Source: CAJXJP01 sp034111025 | GTDB lineage: Bacteria > Patescibacteriota > Gracilibacteria > BD1-5 > UBA6164 | Length of the DNA stretch: 19,600 nt | Assembly (NCBI GenBank): GCA_034111025.1 | Contig: JAWUYB010000015.1 | Coordinates: 1-19,600 of the forward strand | Reading direction: 5' to 3' | In this document: positions 1-8,067 of the stretch, in pieces | Layout: each line of letters opens with the position of its first letter | Position numbering within the stretch: position 1 is the stretch's first letter | Notes under the pieces: model-generated | Seen by the model: only the letters and a program-made list of their open reading frames with translations | What the model was told of the DNA's origin: nothing | Databases searched by the model: none | Translations under genes and position numbers: made by a program

Positions 1-4
1 ACTT

Positions 5-45
5 GTGTTCATAGGAAAAATAACTATCCTATGAACACTTTTTTT
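5..45 (+). terminator. Rho-independent terminator or processing hairpin abutting tRNA-Arg
   Basis: A perfect 12-bp inverted repeat (arms 5-16 and 27-38, 10-nt loop) is followed by seven T, which is the form of an intrinsic terminator for a gene left of the window. The T-tract ends at 45 and the mature tRNA begins at 46. There is therefore no room for a separate tRNA promoter unless it lies inside the hairpin; a weak candidate is TTGTGT at 3-8 and TATCCT at 25-30 with a 16-nt spacer. The hairpin could instead be part of a read-through precursor. Confidence 0.8.
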
Positions 46-119
46 GTCCTCATAGTTCAGTGGAAGAACAACCCCCTCCTAAGGGGTAGACGTTGGTTCG
101 ATCCCAGCTGGGGATACCA
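46..119 (+). tRNA. tRNA-Arg (anticodon CCU)
   Basis: The 74-nt cloverleaf can be drawn in full. The acceptor stem pairs 46-52 with TGGGGAT, allowing two G-U pairs. The D-arm is GTTC/GAAC with GGA in the loop; A20 is a known arginine identity element. The anticodon stem is ACCCC/GGGGT with loop CTCCTAA, giving anticodon CCT at 78-80, which reads AGG. The T-arm has loop TTCGATC, the discriminator is A, and CCA is encoded at 117-119. It is followed by its own terminator. Confidence 0.95.
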
Positions 120-132
120 AAAAATACTTTAA

Positions 133-166
133 AAAAATACACTCAATTTTTTGAGTGTATTTTTTG
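133..166 (+). terminator. Terminator of tRNA-Arg
   Basis: A perfect 14-bp stem (133-146 with 151-164) with a 4-nt T loop ends in a run of six T. It lies 13 nt after the tRNA 3' end and fits an intrinsic terminator of the tRNA transcript. Confidence 0.85.
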
Positions 167-178
167 CATTTTATAAAT

Positions 179-184
179 TATAAT
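179..184 (+). promoter_or_regulatory. Candidate -10 box for the gene at 259
   Basis: A consensus TATAAT lies just after the tRNA terminator. No good -35 is visible; the region is very AT-rich. A start near 191 would give a leader of about 68 nt containing the palindrome at 215-239. Confidence 0.4.
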
Positions 185-214
185 GATATTATTAAAATAC
201 TAGATTAGTATTAA

Positions 215-239
215 TAGAATATCTAATTTAGATATTCTA
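215..239. repeat. 25-bp palindrome between promoter and gene
   Basis: Two perfect 12-bp arms (215-226 and 228-239) surround a single T. The palindrome ends 19 bp before the ATG at 259 and 8 bp before the GGAG ribosome site. In DNA it resembles a dimeric repressor operator; in RNA it would form a hairpin next to the ribosome site. No U-tract follows, so it is not a terminator. Confidence 0.6.
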
Positions 240-258
240 CAACAATTGGAGATTTAAT

Positions 259-894
259 ATGTCAAATTACGACATAATACGCAACTTTAAATTAGCTTTT
301 CCTTCAGGAGAAGATTATATAAATGCAATAAATGAACTCGGTGTTCAAAAAGATTCTATTTTTGTTTCTTTGAGAATACTTCTTCGTACTCAATCGCACT
401 TGTTTAAGTCAGCGTATTTAGGGTGTAAACCAGGAAATAGTGTTGAACAAATACAGTGTAGATTAAAAAGGTCTACGTTTCGAAATGCTATATCTGAGTT
501 AAGTATTACGTTTTTAGAATTTGATACCCAACAAATGAAGTTGGATGCGATAAAAAATCACTTAATTACAAGTGATAAAATATATCATATCAAGTCTATT
601 TCAAAGCAAAAAGAAATTCAGCTTAAAAAAGATGAACAAAAAAAGTATGATGATCTTAAGTTTGAAAAAAGAATGCGTATATATCCGGAATTTATATTAA
701 TGCATAATATAGATAATACGGAAGAAAATTACGAAACTTTCTTAAGTTATGGTGACCCATCTTATAAAGCAGAGTATGACGAACTTCTTATTGAAGATCA
801 TTCAGATAATGATTGTGGTGAACCAGAAGCTGATTATGCATCATGTTTGTCATGTGGAAGTAATTTTGGTTGTATATGCGTAGGTGGCAATTAA
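259..894 (+). CDS. Hypothetical protein with cysteine-rich C-terminus, TGA-free
   Basis: I do not recognise this 211-residue protein. The N-terminal half looks helical (MSNYDIIRNF onward), a lysine-rich stretch lies around residues 110-140, an acidic stretch around 165-195, and the tail holds five cysteines (186, 196, 199, 205, 207; the last four as C-x2-C-x5-C-x-C) that could bind metal or form disulfides. There is no signal peptide or membrane segment. The start is set by GGAG at 248-251, seven bases before ATG, a site most genes here lack. None of its 10 glycines uses TGA and it has an in-frame CGA at 481-483, both unlike most neighbours. This suggests transfer from a standard-code donor, though a small glycine count limits certainty. 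Confidence 0.75.
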   Translation: MSNYDIIRNFKLAFPSGEDYINAINELGVQKDSIFVSLRILLRTQSHLFKSAYLGCKPGNSVEQIQCRLKRSTFRNAISELSITFLEFDTQQMKLDAIKNHLITSDKIYHIKSISKQKEIQLKKDEQKKYDDLKFEKRMRIYPEFILMHNIDNTEENYETFLSYGDPSYKAEYDELLIEDHSDNDCGEPEADYASCLSCGSNFGCICVGGN

Positions 895-922
895 ATATTT
901 TCATGAAGCTGTAGAAAATATG

Positions 923-952
923 AAAACTTTAGCAAGTGCTAAGGTTTTTTTT
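923..952 (+). terminator. Terminator after the 211-aa gene, convergent with mutL
   Basis: Arms at 923-934 and 937-948 pair with one G-U wobble and are followed by a T-run to 952. It serves the plus-strand gene and touches the mutL stop codon at 951-953. On the minus strand the U-tract is only four bases, so termination of mutL there is less certain. Confidence 0.75.
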
Positions 953-2804
953 AACGTTCATATTTATCCTGCAACTCTTGTAAACTAATATCATAGATAA
1001 CAGGTCTTCCATGTGGACACGTTGCTGAGTAATCCATGACTGCGTCATTGAGGAGTTTATTCATTTCGAATAAATTGAGTTTATTTCAGAATTTAATAGC
1101 ACTACGACAAGATGCGTAGGCAAATATTTTATTTCTGACTTCTTCGAGTGTTTGAGATTTTGTGAAATTATGAGAACCAATATCTGAAAGTATTCATTCA
1201 ATAATAGAAGAAATATTTTCTTTTTTTATAAAATCAGGAACTCAGTTGATAATAATATTCCCTGCTGATAATATTTCTAAATCAAATCACATTTCAATAA
1301 ATGTTTCTAAGTTGTTTTGAAGTATTTCAAAATCTCATCCTGATAGATTTACAGATTCTCAGATTAATAATCATTGAGTTTTTGATTTATATTGAGATTT
1401 AACTAGTTTTTCATAAATTATTCTCTCAGCAAGTGCATGTTGATCAAGTATTTGCATACCTTCTGGAGTTTGAACAATAATATAAGAATTGTGCATTTGT
1501 CAGATAATTCTTCACATTTTAGTATCGTGTATATCAGTAGATTCGTGGACCGGTCTAGTATTGTATCATTCTGTTATATTTTCACCTCACAGTGTAGCTT
1601 TAGAAAAATTTATAGCAGCTCAGACTGTTGCTTGATTTGGATTTGGAGTTATATCTTTATATGGAGAATAAGATTTAAACTTTGTACCTGATCAAGTGTA
1701 ATATTGAGGATTCCCTGAATTATTCGTCTGAGAATTATTTGAAAAACTATTTCAAGAGTAATTATTAGATATTTCACTATTTACAGCTTGTTCTGAGAGT
1801 TTTGGTGATAATAATGTAGTTTGCTCTAATTTGTTAAATAAAGCTGAATAAACTCATTTAAATATAGATTGTTCATCAGCAAAACGTACTTCCATTTTTC
1901 TTGGATGAACATTTACATCTACTTGTGTTGGATCTAGGTCTATATGAAGAATATAACCAGCAAAACAACCATGAGGTATAAAACGGTTATATGCATTAGA
2001 AATTGATTTATAGATGAGTTGAGATTTTACTACTCTATTATTAATAAAGAGTGATTGTTTATTTCTATTTCAAAAACTTACCTTTGGGTCTGTTATATAT
2101 CATGAAATTTTTATTCAATATAAACTCACTTCTAATGGGAGTAAATTTTCTGAGAAATCTTTTCAATACACACTATAAACTCTTGTTTTTAAATCTTCAT
2201 TTTTTTGATATTTAAACACTTGTTTTGAATCAGATATAAATTCAAATCAAACACTAGGATAACTTAAACTTATTTGTTGAAGAAAATCGAGTATGTGATT
2301 GTATTCAGTTCTTGGTTTTTTAAGATAATTTAAACGAGCAGGTGTATTATAAAATAACTCTTGAACAATAATCTTTGTACCATTTTCACAAGCTACAGTT
2401 TGTATATGTCCAGATTGTCAATCTATGATTTTTATCGAACTTCAAGAGATGTCTCAAGATGTTTTCGATTGTATTTCAAACTTACTTACTGAAGAAATTG
2501 ACGATATTGCCTCTCAGCGAAAACCAAAAGTCATAACGTTATATAAATCATCTAGATTTTTAATTTTTGATGTTGAATATTTTTCAGCTACCAAAGGAAG
2601 ATCATCTTTTTCTATACCTGAACCATTATCTGTAATAATTATCTCAGCAATTCATCATTCAGAGATTTCTACAGTTACTTCTCTAGCTCATGCATCGATA
2701 GAGTTCTCTATAAGTTCCTTAATAACAGAGACCGGTCTTTCAACTACTTCTCAAGCTGCTATTTGATTTGCGAGAGTTTTATTTAATTTAATAATTTTTC
2801 ACAT
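951..2804 (-). CDS. mutL: DNA mismatch repair endonuclease MutL
   Basis: MutL couples mismatch recognition by MutS to strand incision. Read with UGA as Gly, the frame from ATG at 2804 to TAA at 951 gives 617 residues. The GHKL ATPase motifs are intact: AAGEVVERP and ELIENSIDAGA near the N-terminus, TDNGSGI, then STSKI and GFRGEAI. A low-complexity Ser/Asn-rich linker follows. The C-terminal domain carries the endonuclease motif DQHALAERIIYE (D454; DQHA-x2-E-x4-E), SCRSAIK and CPHGRP (C596). This is the nicking type found in bacteria without MutH. Several motif glycines are TGA, so a standard-code reading shatters the gene. No mutS lies in the window. A minus-strand TATAAT at 2849-2854 is the likely -10; no Shine-Dalgarno site is seen. 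Confidence 0.96.
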
Positions 2805-2848
2805 AATTGTGTAAAAGTTATGAATAATTCGTTAATAAATATATGAAT

Positions 2849-2912
2849 ATTATAAAGAAGAGCAAGTTGTTATTGATGTTATTTTGCTCTATTATTTAAA
2901 ATAAGATATAAT
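2849..2912. promoter_or_regulatory. Divergent promoters of mutL and the gene at 2939, with inverted repeat
   Basis: Minus strand: TATAAT at 2849-2854, giving a mutL leader of about 38 nt, with only a weak -35. Plus strand: TTGCTC (2884-2889), a 17-bp spacer and TATAAT (2907-2912), giving a leader of about 20 nt for the gene at 2939. A 7-bp inverted repeat AGAGCAA (2859-2865) / TTGCTCT (2884-2890) covers the plus-strand -35 and could be an operator. All of this is inferred from consensus only. Confidence 0.55.
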
Positions 2913-2938
2913 AATTTAAATAATATTAATAAAAATAT

Positions 2939-3829
2939 ATGAATACCTCCAATTCAAATAATATAATTCATACAAACTTACCTAGTTTGGAAGATATTAA
3001 GTCATGAAAAATATTAAATATAAAACATATCCCTGAATGAAAAAAACAAAATTATGAGAATTTAAATATTAGAATGCAAATTAATAAAAAACCAATATAT
3101 CAAGCTTTATATTTTAAAGATTATATAATAAATTGAATATTAGATAAAAATCAGCTGATTATTGATGCATTAAAAATAAAAGAAGAACTCATAAAAAAAA
3201 GTAACAGAGTTTCTGCTATTCTTGATTGAATAAATACTGATAAATGATTTAAAAAAATAACTTGATTAGGTATTAAAAATGATAAATGAAACATAATGTT
3301 TTATTTTAGATTGAGTAAAAATTGAGAAACAAGATCTACATCAATTATGGTAGATTGAGAAGATTTTGATAATTCATTTTACCAAGCAGTTGAAAAATAC
3401 TTATATTTAAGAAAAGAGTTATGATTTTCTAAAATACATGTTGATGAAAAAAATCAACTTTATAATCATATAAATTATTATAGAAATAAGTATTGAAAAT
3501 TAAAAGATAAAAAATTATTAAAAGAAGAAAAAGATTGATTAATAAAAAGAGGACTTATAACTAAAGAAGGTAGAATATTATCAATTCAAGTAAAAAATAA
3601 TCATTTAATTTATACAAATAATCATTGAAATAAATTTAAACGTTTTATTACGGATAGTAATATTTTAGAATTAATTATAAAATTTATACTTAATAATTGA
3701 TTAGAATTGAACGGAGATATTCATAATTGATTTAAAGAACAATTATTATATTATACTCAATCTTATCAAAAAAAATTAGAAGTAGAAAAAAAATGAGAAG
3801 AGAACCAAAAAAATAGTAACCTTTGATAG
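2939..3829 (+). CDS. Hypothetical protein, extremely rich in UGA-glycine
   Basis: Table 25 translation gives one 296-residue frame from ATG 2939 to TAG 3827-3829. The standard code would stop it 17 times: 17 of its 21 glycines are TGA, the highest fraction in the window. I do not recognise a family. It is basic and Asn/Lys/Ile-rich, with no signal peptide or membrane segment. A central part (MFYFRLSKNGETRSTS and following) may form a small beta-sheet followed by a helix. No Shine-Dalgarno site precedes the start; a good promoter lies about 20 nt upstream of it. The stop codon sits in the loop and right arm of the terminator hairpin. The regular TGA-for-Gly reading and clean end argue for a real gene. 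Confidence 0.8.
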
Positions 3830-3842
3830 TTACTATTTTTCT
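3810..3842. terminator. Bidirectional terminator between convergent genes
   Basis: An 11-bp stem (3810-3820 with 3829-3839) and 8-nt loop have an A-rich left flank and a T-rich right flank, so each strand shows a stem followed by a U-tract. The plus-strand stop TAG (3827-3829) and the minus-strand stop (3833-3835) both lie inside the hairpin. Confidence 0.85.
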
Positions 3843-4057
3843 TTTGTCATGAAATCTTTTGCTTTATCTTTCAACATATCAGGGATTTGTTTATAAGCAG
3901 AAATAATTTCTTTAATTTTATTATAAAAATCTACGATTTCCATTACCATTCATAAGGCTTTCATTACTCTCATAAGTACTAATGTTAATAGTGTACCAAT
4001 AATTGTAGTGAAAATTGTTAATGTGATATATAAAATATCTATTACCTCTAAAGTCAT
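3833..4057 (-). CDS. Small single-span membrane protein
   Basis: A 74-residue frame starts at ATG 4057 (MTLEVIDILY) and ends with TAG at 3833. Residues about 5-32 form one hydrophobic segment rich in Ile, Leu, Thr and Val. A basic amphipathic tail with many lysines follows, predicted to be cytoplasmic. It contains one TGA-Gly in LGMVMEIVDFY. It begins 17 nt after the stop of the thioredoxin-like gene and is probably co-transcribed with it. I do not recognise a family; the pairing suggests a membrane partner for the upstream protein. Confidence 0.75.
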
Positions 4058-4074
4058 ATTTTTTTAGATAGTTT

Positions 4075-4560
4075 TTAAAGTGCTTCTATGAGTTTATTTA
4101 TATCTAAATCCATTGTTTTTACAAGTTTTAAGATATTTTCTTTTCATGAAAGTGTTTTTTTAATTTCTTTATTTTCATACATAATTAGACTAGGAAATTC
4201 TTTTAGATCATGACCTTTATAATCAAAATCTTTAATATTTGAAGAAGCTATTTTAAAAGGAATATTTTGAGAAAAACTTTTTGTAGCAAGTACAGGAAGT
4301 ATATATAATACTTCTTTGAAAAAATCTGATTTTTCATCAGCAAATATAATAATAGCTTTTCTTTTGAAAGTTTTACTTATACCAGTTTCTTTATTTGTAA
4401 ATTCTTTATTTATTGAATTATCAATAAATTTTTGAATATCTTCTGTTTTTTTTAGAGTTAAACCTGATTCAGCTAATTTTTCTGAACCAAATATTACAGC
4501 TTTATTAGAAATTTCTTTTGTTTTATTTTTTGCTTTTTCTACTAGTTTTTTAAAGTCCAT
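4075..4560 (-). CDS. Thioredoxin-fold-like protein without CxxC
   Basis: Table 25 gives 161 residues. The N-terminal 45 residues are lysine-rich and helical. The rest resembles a thioredoxin fold: a strand (KAIIIFADE) where the family has its first central strand, a helix, a second strand (IPFKIASSNI), then FPSLIMYENKEIKKTLSGKENI, which matches the cis-proline strand and the following hairpin of thioredoxins. No cysteine is present, so it cannot be a redox thioredoxin; a binding or scaffold role is more likely. The TGA-Gly falls in the turn after TLS. It is the first gene of a two-gene unit with the small membrane protein. Assignment rests on fold-like pattern only. Confidence 0.65.
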
Positions 4561-4588
4561 ACTCGAGGATTAATATATAATTTATATT

Positions 4589-4617
4589 ATTTTATCACAG
4601 TAAAAAGTATTATGCAA
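4589..4617 (-). promoter_or_regulatory. Promoter of the thioredoxin-like operon
   Basis: On the minus strand TTGCAT (4612-4617), a 17-bp spacer and TAAAAT (4589-4594) lie upstream of the start at 4560, giving a leader of about 22 nt. The match to the -35 consensus is partial. Confidence 0.45.
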
Positions 4618-4647
4618 AAAATAGACTATAAAAAGTAAAAAATTAAT

Positions 4648-4675
4648 TTGCAAATAGATTTATTTCTTATATGAT
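4648..4675 (+). promoter_or_regulatory. Promoter of the bL19 gene
   Basis: TTGCAA (4648-4653), a 16-bp spacer and TATGAT (4670-4675) form a plausible sigma-70-type promoter. The -10 box directly abuts an upstream in-frame ATG at 4676, placing that ATG before the expected transcription start near 4682. This favours translation from ATG 4706. Confidence 0.55.
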
Positions 4676-4705
4676 ATGCGCAATAAATTATTAATTACAA
4701 AAATT

Positions 4706-5068
4706 ATGACTAATTCTACAATAGTAAAAGCTGTACAAGCTCCATTCTTACAAGAAGGAAGAGAAGAAATTAGAACTGGTATGGAAATTGAAGTTTACCA
4801 AATCATTAAAGAAGGGAGTAAAGAAAGAATTCAAAGATTTAAAGGTTTAGTAATCAAAACTGCTGGTAAATCAGATCTAGAAAGAACAATGACAGTTAGA
4901 AGAAAAATTGGTGCATTCGGAGTTGAAAAAGTATTTTCAATTCATTCTTCAACTATTCAAAAAATTGAAATCTTAAGACAATTTAAAGTAAGAAGAAAAT
5001 CAATCAAATTTATCAGAGATCTTACTGGTAAAGCTGCTAGACTTAAAGAAGTTAAAAAAGCTAAATAA
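4706..5068 (+). CDS. rplS: 50S ribosomal protein bL19
   Basis: bL19 sits at the 30S-50S interface of the ribosome. The family core is clear: KERIQRFKGLVIK, TMTVRRKIGAFGVEKVFSIHSS, IQKIEILRQFKVRR and the C-terminal FIRDLTGKAARLKE. I start it at ATG 4706 (MTNSTIVK, 120 residues, near the usual 115) rather than at in-frame ATG 4676, which overlaps the -10 region; if 4676 is used the protein is 130 residues. None of its 8 glycines is TGA, as expected for a highly expressed gene that avoids the recoded codon. It is monocistronic, with its own promoter and terminator, whereas many bacteria have rplS with trmD and rimM. Confidence 0.95.
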   Translation: MTNSTIVKAVQAPFLQEGREEIRTGMEIEVYQIIKEGSKERIQRFKGLVIKTAGKSDLERTMTVRRKIGAFGVEKVFSIHSSTIQKIEILRQFKVRRKSIKFIRDLTGKAARLKEVKKAK

Positions 5069-5072
5069 TATC

Positions 5073-5107
5073 AAAACACTTAAATTTAATATTTTAGTGT
5101 TTTTTTT
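5073..5107 (+). terminator. Terminator of bL19
   Basis: Arms 5073-5084 and 5092-5103 pair with a single T-T mismatch around a 7-nt loop, followed by a T-run to 5107. It lies five bases after the stop codon. Confidence 0.8.
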
Positions 5108-5162
5108 ATGGAAAAATTTTACAAAAAAGTGATTTTTTTCTTTTAAATTCAGCTTTTTTCTA

Positions 5163-5168
5163 TATAAT
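5163..5168 (+). promoter_or_regulatory. Candidate -10 box of gatA
   Basis: TATAAT lies 24 nt before the first ATG of gatA, predicting a leader of about 17 nt. The -35 region is T-rich without a clear TTGACA. Confidence 0.5.
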
Positions 5169-5191
5169 CTGCAAGAATTAAAACTTAATAA

Positions 5192-6646
5192 ATGTATATG
5201 ACTTTTAAAGATTTGTCTCTGGAAGAAATAATTGGAAAAATTAAATCAGGTGAAACTACTGCTTCTGATGTTAAAAGCTACTTTGTAGAAAGAATTAAAA
5301 AATATGATTGAAAATTAAATACATTTAATTTTTTAAATGAAGATGTAGAAATTAATTCTGCTGATTGAGAATTAGCGTGAATAATACTGGGTGTAAAGGA
5401 TATTTTTTGTGAAACTGGAATACCAACTACATCAGCTTCTAATATGTTAAGAAGCTTCGTACCACCTTATGATGCAACTGTTATAAAAAAATTAAAAGCA
5501 GCATGAATGACTTCAATTGGAAAACTAAATATGGATGATTCAGCTATGGGAACAACAGGTGAAAACTCTGCTTTTGGTGCTACTGTTAATCCTTGGGGAG
5601 TAAATAGAATTCCATGAGGTTCAAGTTCATGATCAGCAGCTGCTGTTGCGGCAGGATTAGTTCCAGCTGCACTTGGTACAGATACAGGATGAAGTTTAAG
5701 ACAACCAGCGAGTATGTGTAATGTAGTAGGTTTTAGACCATCTTACGGGAGAAATTCTCGTTTTGGTATAATTCCAATGGCTTCTAGTTTTGATTGTCCA
5801 GGTACTATTACAAAAACAGTAAAAGATTCGGCTCTTTTATATAACATAATGAATGGTAAAGATATTAAAGAAAATACTACATTCAAAGGAAAAGATACTA
5901 TTATTCAAGATATATTTGATAAAAAAGATATGTCAGGAATCAAAGTATGAGTTCCTAAGGAATATTTTGAAGAAGGTTTAGATAATGATGTAAGAGAAAA
6001 AATAGAAGCATCAATTGAAAAATGTAGAGAATTATGAGCTGAAATTATAAATGTATCACTTCCTATGACTAAATATGCTATTGCAGCATACTATATAATA
6101 GTACCAGCTGAAGTATCTACTAATGTATGAAGATTGGATGGTGTAAGATATGGTTATAATTCAGATGCACCTTATGCTTCTATGGATGAACTCTATATGA
6201 ATAATAGATGAGAAGCACTTTGAAAAGAAGTACAAAGAAGATCTATTGTTTGAGCATATGTATTATCAGCAGGTTTCTATGATGCATACTATAAAAAAGC
6301 ATCTCAAGTAAGAACTAAAATAATAGATGAATTTAATGAAGTATTTAAAGAAGTAGATGTTCTTATAACTCCTCCAACTCCATCAGCTGCTTGGAAACTA
6401 TGAGAAAAATCAGAAGATCCGTTAAAATTATATCTAGCAGATGCTTATACTATCCCAGCTTCACTAGCAGGTTTACCAGGTATATCAGTTCCTGCATGAT
6501 TTGTAGAACAGGACTGAGAAACTCTTCCAGTTTGAGTTCAATTCCTATCAAACCTAAAACAAGAAGAAAAAGTACTTCAAGTAGCTCATATATTTGAGCA
6601 AGCTACTGGTTATGGGAAACAAAATCCATCTGGTTACGAAGACTAA
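5192..6646 (+). CDS. gatA: Asp-tRNA(Asn)/Glu-tRNA(Gln) amidotransferase subunit A
   Basis: GatA releases ammonia from glutamine for the GatCAB complex, which converts Glu-tRNA(Gln) and/or Asp-tRNA(Asn) to the amidated forms. The table 25 frame gives 484 residues (482 if ATG 5198 is used). The amidase-signature triad is present: Lys69 in LGVKDIF, the cis-Ser in PGGSSSGSAAA, and nucleophile Ser168 in TDTGGSLRQPA. Later family blocks include VGFRPSYGR, ITPPTPS and PASLAGLPGISVPAG. About 17 of its roughly 47 glycines are TGA, two in the catalytic loops, so the frame is meaningful only with UGA as Gly. gatB and gatC are not in the window. No Shine-Dalgarno site is seen. A strong terminator follows. 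Confidence 0.97.
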
Positions 6647-6663
6647 TATCAATAAATTGACAG

Positions 6664-6704
6664 AATAATCTCTTATATGTTAGAATATAAGGGATTATTT
6701 TTTT
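6664..6704 (+). terminator. Terminator of gatA
   Basis: A 15-bp stem (6664-6678 with 6685-6699) with one G-U pair and a 6-nt loop is followed by a T-run to 6704, 18 bases after the gatA stop codon. Confidence 0.88.
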
Positions 6705-6715
6705 ATGAATAAATT

Positions 6716-8038
6716 ATGAATCCATTAATTCCTAATATGCCAAAAGAGCCTCAGTTATGAGATATGGAAAATCTTGAAAAATCAAATAAAATTGAGAAAG
6801 AAGAACAAGTTAGAGCTTCTTTAACTATTGCAGCAACTATGGAATGATCTAGAAATCTTTTATGATCTTTGAATGAAAATCAGGCAGATGATACATATAA
6901 AATTAATGTATTAGAAAAAGTAGATAAATATAATGATTGAGATATCACACCTGACGAAATTACTCAGCTATTTTATGAATTATTAATGAATCAAAAAATT
7001 AACAATGTTGAATATGACAGTTTATGTAATATAGTTGCATCTAATGAGACTAATGAAGAATTTATTGACATAGATTTAAGTCATTATTTAGAAAAAGAAG
7101 TAGAAGAACCTCAAGAAATTTTAGAATTAGAACCTGATAATGAAAAAAATGAAGAAAATATAGATGAAAATCAAGAAAAAGAAAATCAAATATTACTAGA
7201 AAAATTTAAAAATCATCCTTCTTTTCCTATATTAGAGAGATTCATGAATATAGAAGTTTGAGAATGAAAAAAAATGACATTACTTACTGAACCAGATCTA
7301 TTAAAATTATCACAACATTTAGGTAGTTGAGAAAATCCAGTATCATGATTAAGGGAATGAATAAAATGAATTGTATTTGATGATGATAGAACACAAACAG
7401 TATTAAATAATTATCTATATACCGTAGAAAATATTAATGATTCAATTAAGCCTGATGGAGAATGATTATTTCCTCTTCCAGAAGAATTTAAAGGTGAAAA
7501 ATATTCTATATTAAATGAAGATTTAGACAATGATATAGTACAGTTATTAATTAAAAATTATACAAAATTTCCAGATTGAGAAGATGGTAATCCGGATATT
7601 GATAAAGATATTTTTACTTCTTGCGAAGTAACTCTAAATAAAATTATTGAAAATAAAAATTTTCCACAAACTAAAGAGTATGATAAGGCTGTTTTTGATA
7701 TTAGAAACTGAGATTTAAAGACTAGAATAGAATGATTAATTTATATTAACTCACTAGTAAACACTCAAGAAGGGTTAAAATGATGAAAAGCTAACTTATC
7801 ATTTAAAAATATTAAAAAAGCAGATAAACTAAAAAATGAATCTACTAAAATTTTTAGTGAAAATCAAAAACAAAAAGATTTAAATAACAAAGTTGAAAAT
7901 AAAAAATATCAATGAGAACAAGAAGATTTATTAGTTAATAGTAATGAGGAAAATATATCAGATTGAGAAGTATTTTCCTGAGATATTACAATTGAAGGAA
8001 TATGAGATAATACTAAAAATATTTGAGAAAACAGATAA
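6716..8038 (+). CDS. Acidic hypothetical protein with one EF-hand-like loop
   Basis: A single table 25 frame of 440 residues runs from ATG 6716 to TAA 8036-8038. I do not recognise a family. Residues 70-81 read DKYNDGDITPDE between two predicted helices and match the 12-residue EF-hand calcium loop (Asp1, Asp5, Gly6, Ile8, Glu12); Gly6 is encoded by TGA (6938-6940). The protein is very acidic, with Glu/Asn/Lys-rich low complexity around residues 125-160 and in the last 80 residues. There is no signal peptide or membrane span, so it is probably cytoplasmic. It begins just after the gatA terminator and ends in a terminator shared with comEC. No Shine-Dalgarno site is seen. The calcium-binding role is an inference from one motif. 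Confidence 0.8.
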
Positions 8039-8067
8039 AAAGAAGAAAATTAACTTTCTTCTTTTTT
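8037..8067. terminator. Bidirectional terminator between the acidic gene and comEC
   Basis: A perfect 12-bp A/G-C/T stem (8037-8048 with 8055-8066) with a 6-nt loop has T-runs when read on either strand. It contains the last bases of the plus-strand stop codon and the comEC stop codon (8050-8052) in its loop. Confidence 0.75.

Noticed and set aside
1437..2766. Plus-strand open frames at 1437-1691 and 2425-2766
   Set aside because: Both lie antisense within mutL, whose minus-strand motifs cover the same bases.
6391..6597. 68-codon plus-strand frame inside gatA
   Set aside because: Out-of-frame shadow of the conserved gatA C-terminal region.
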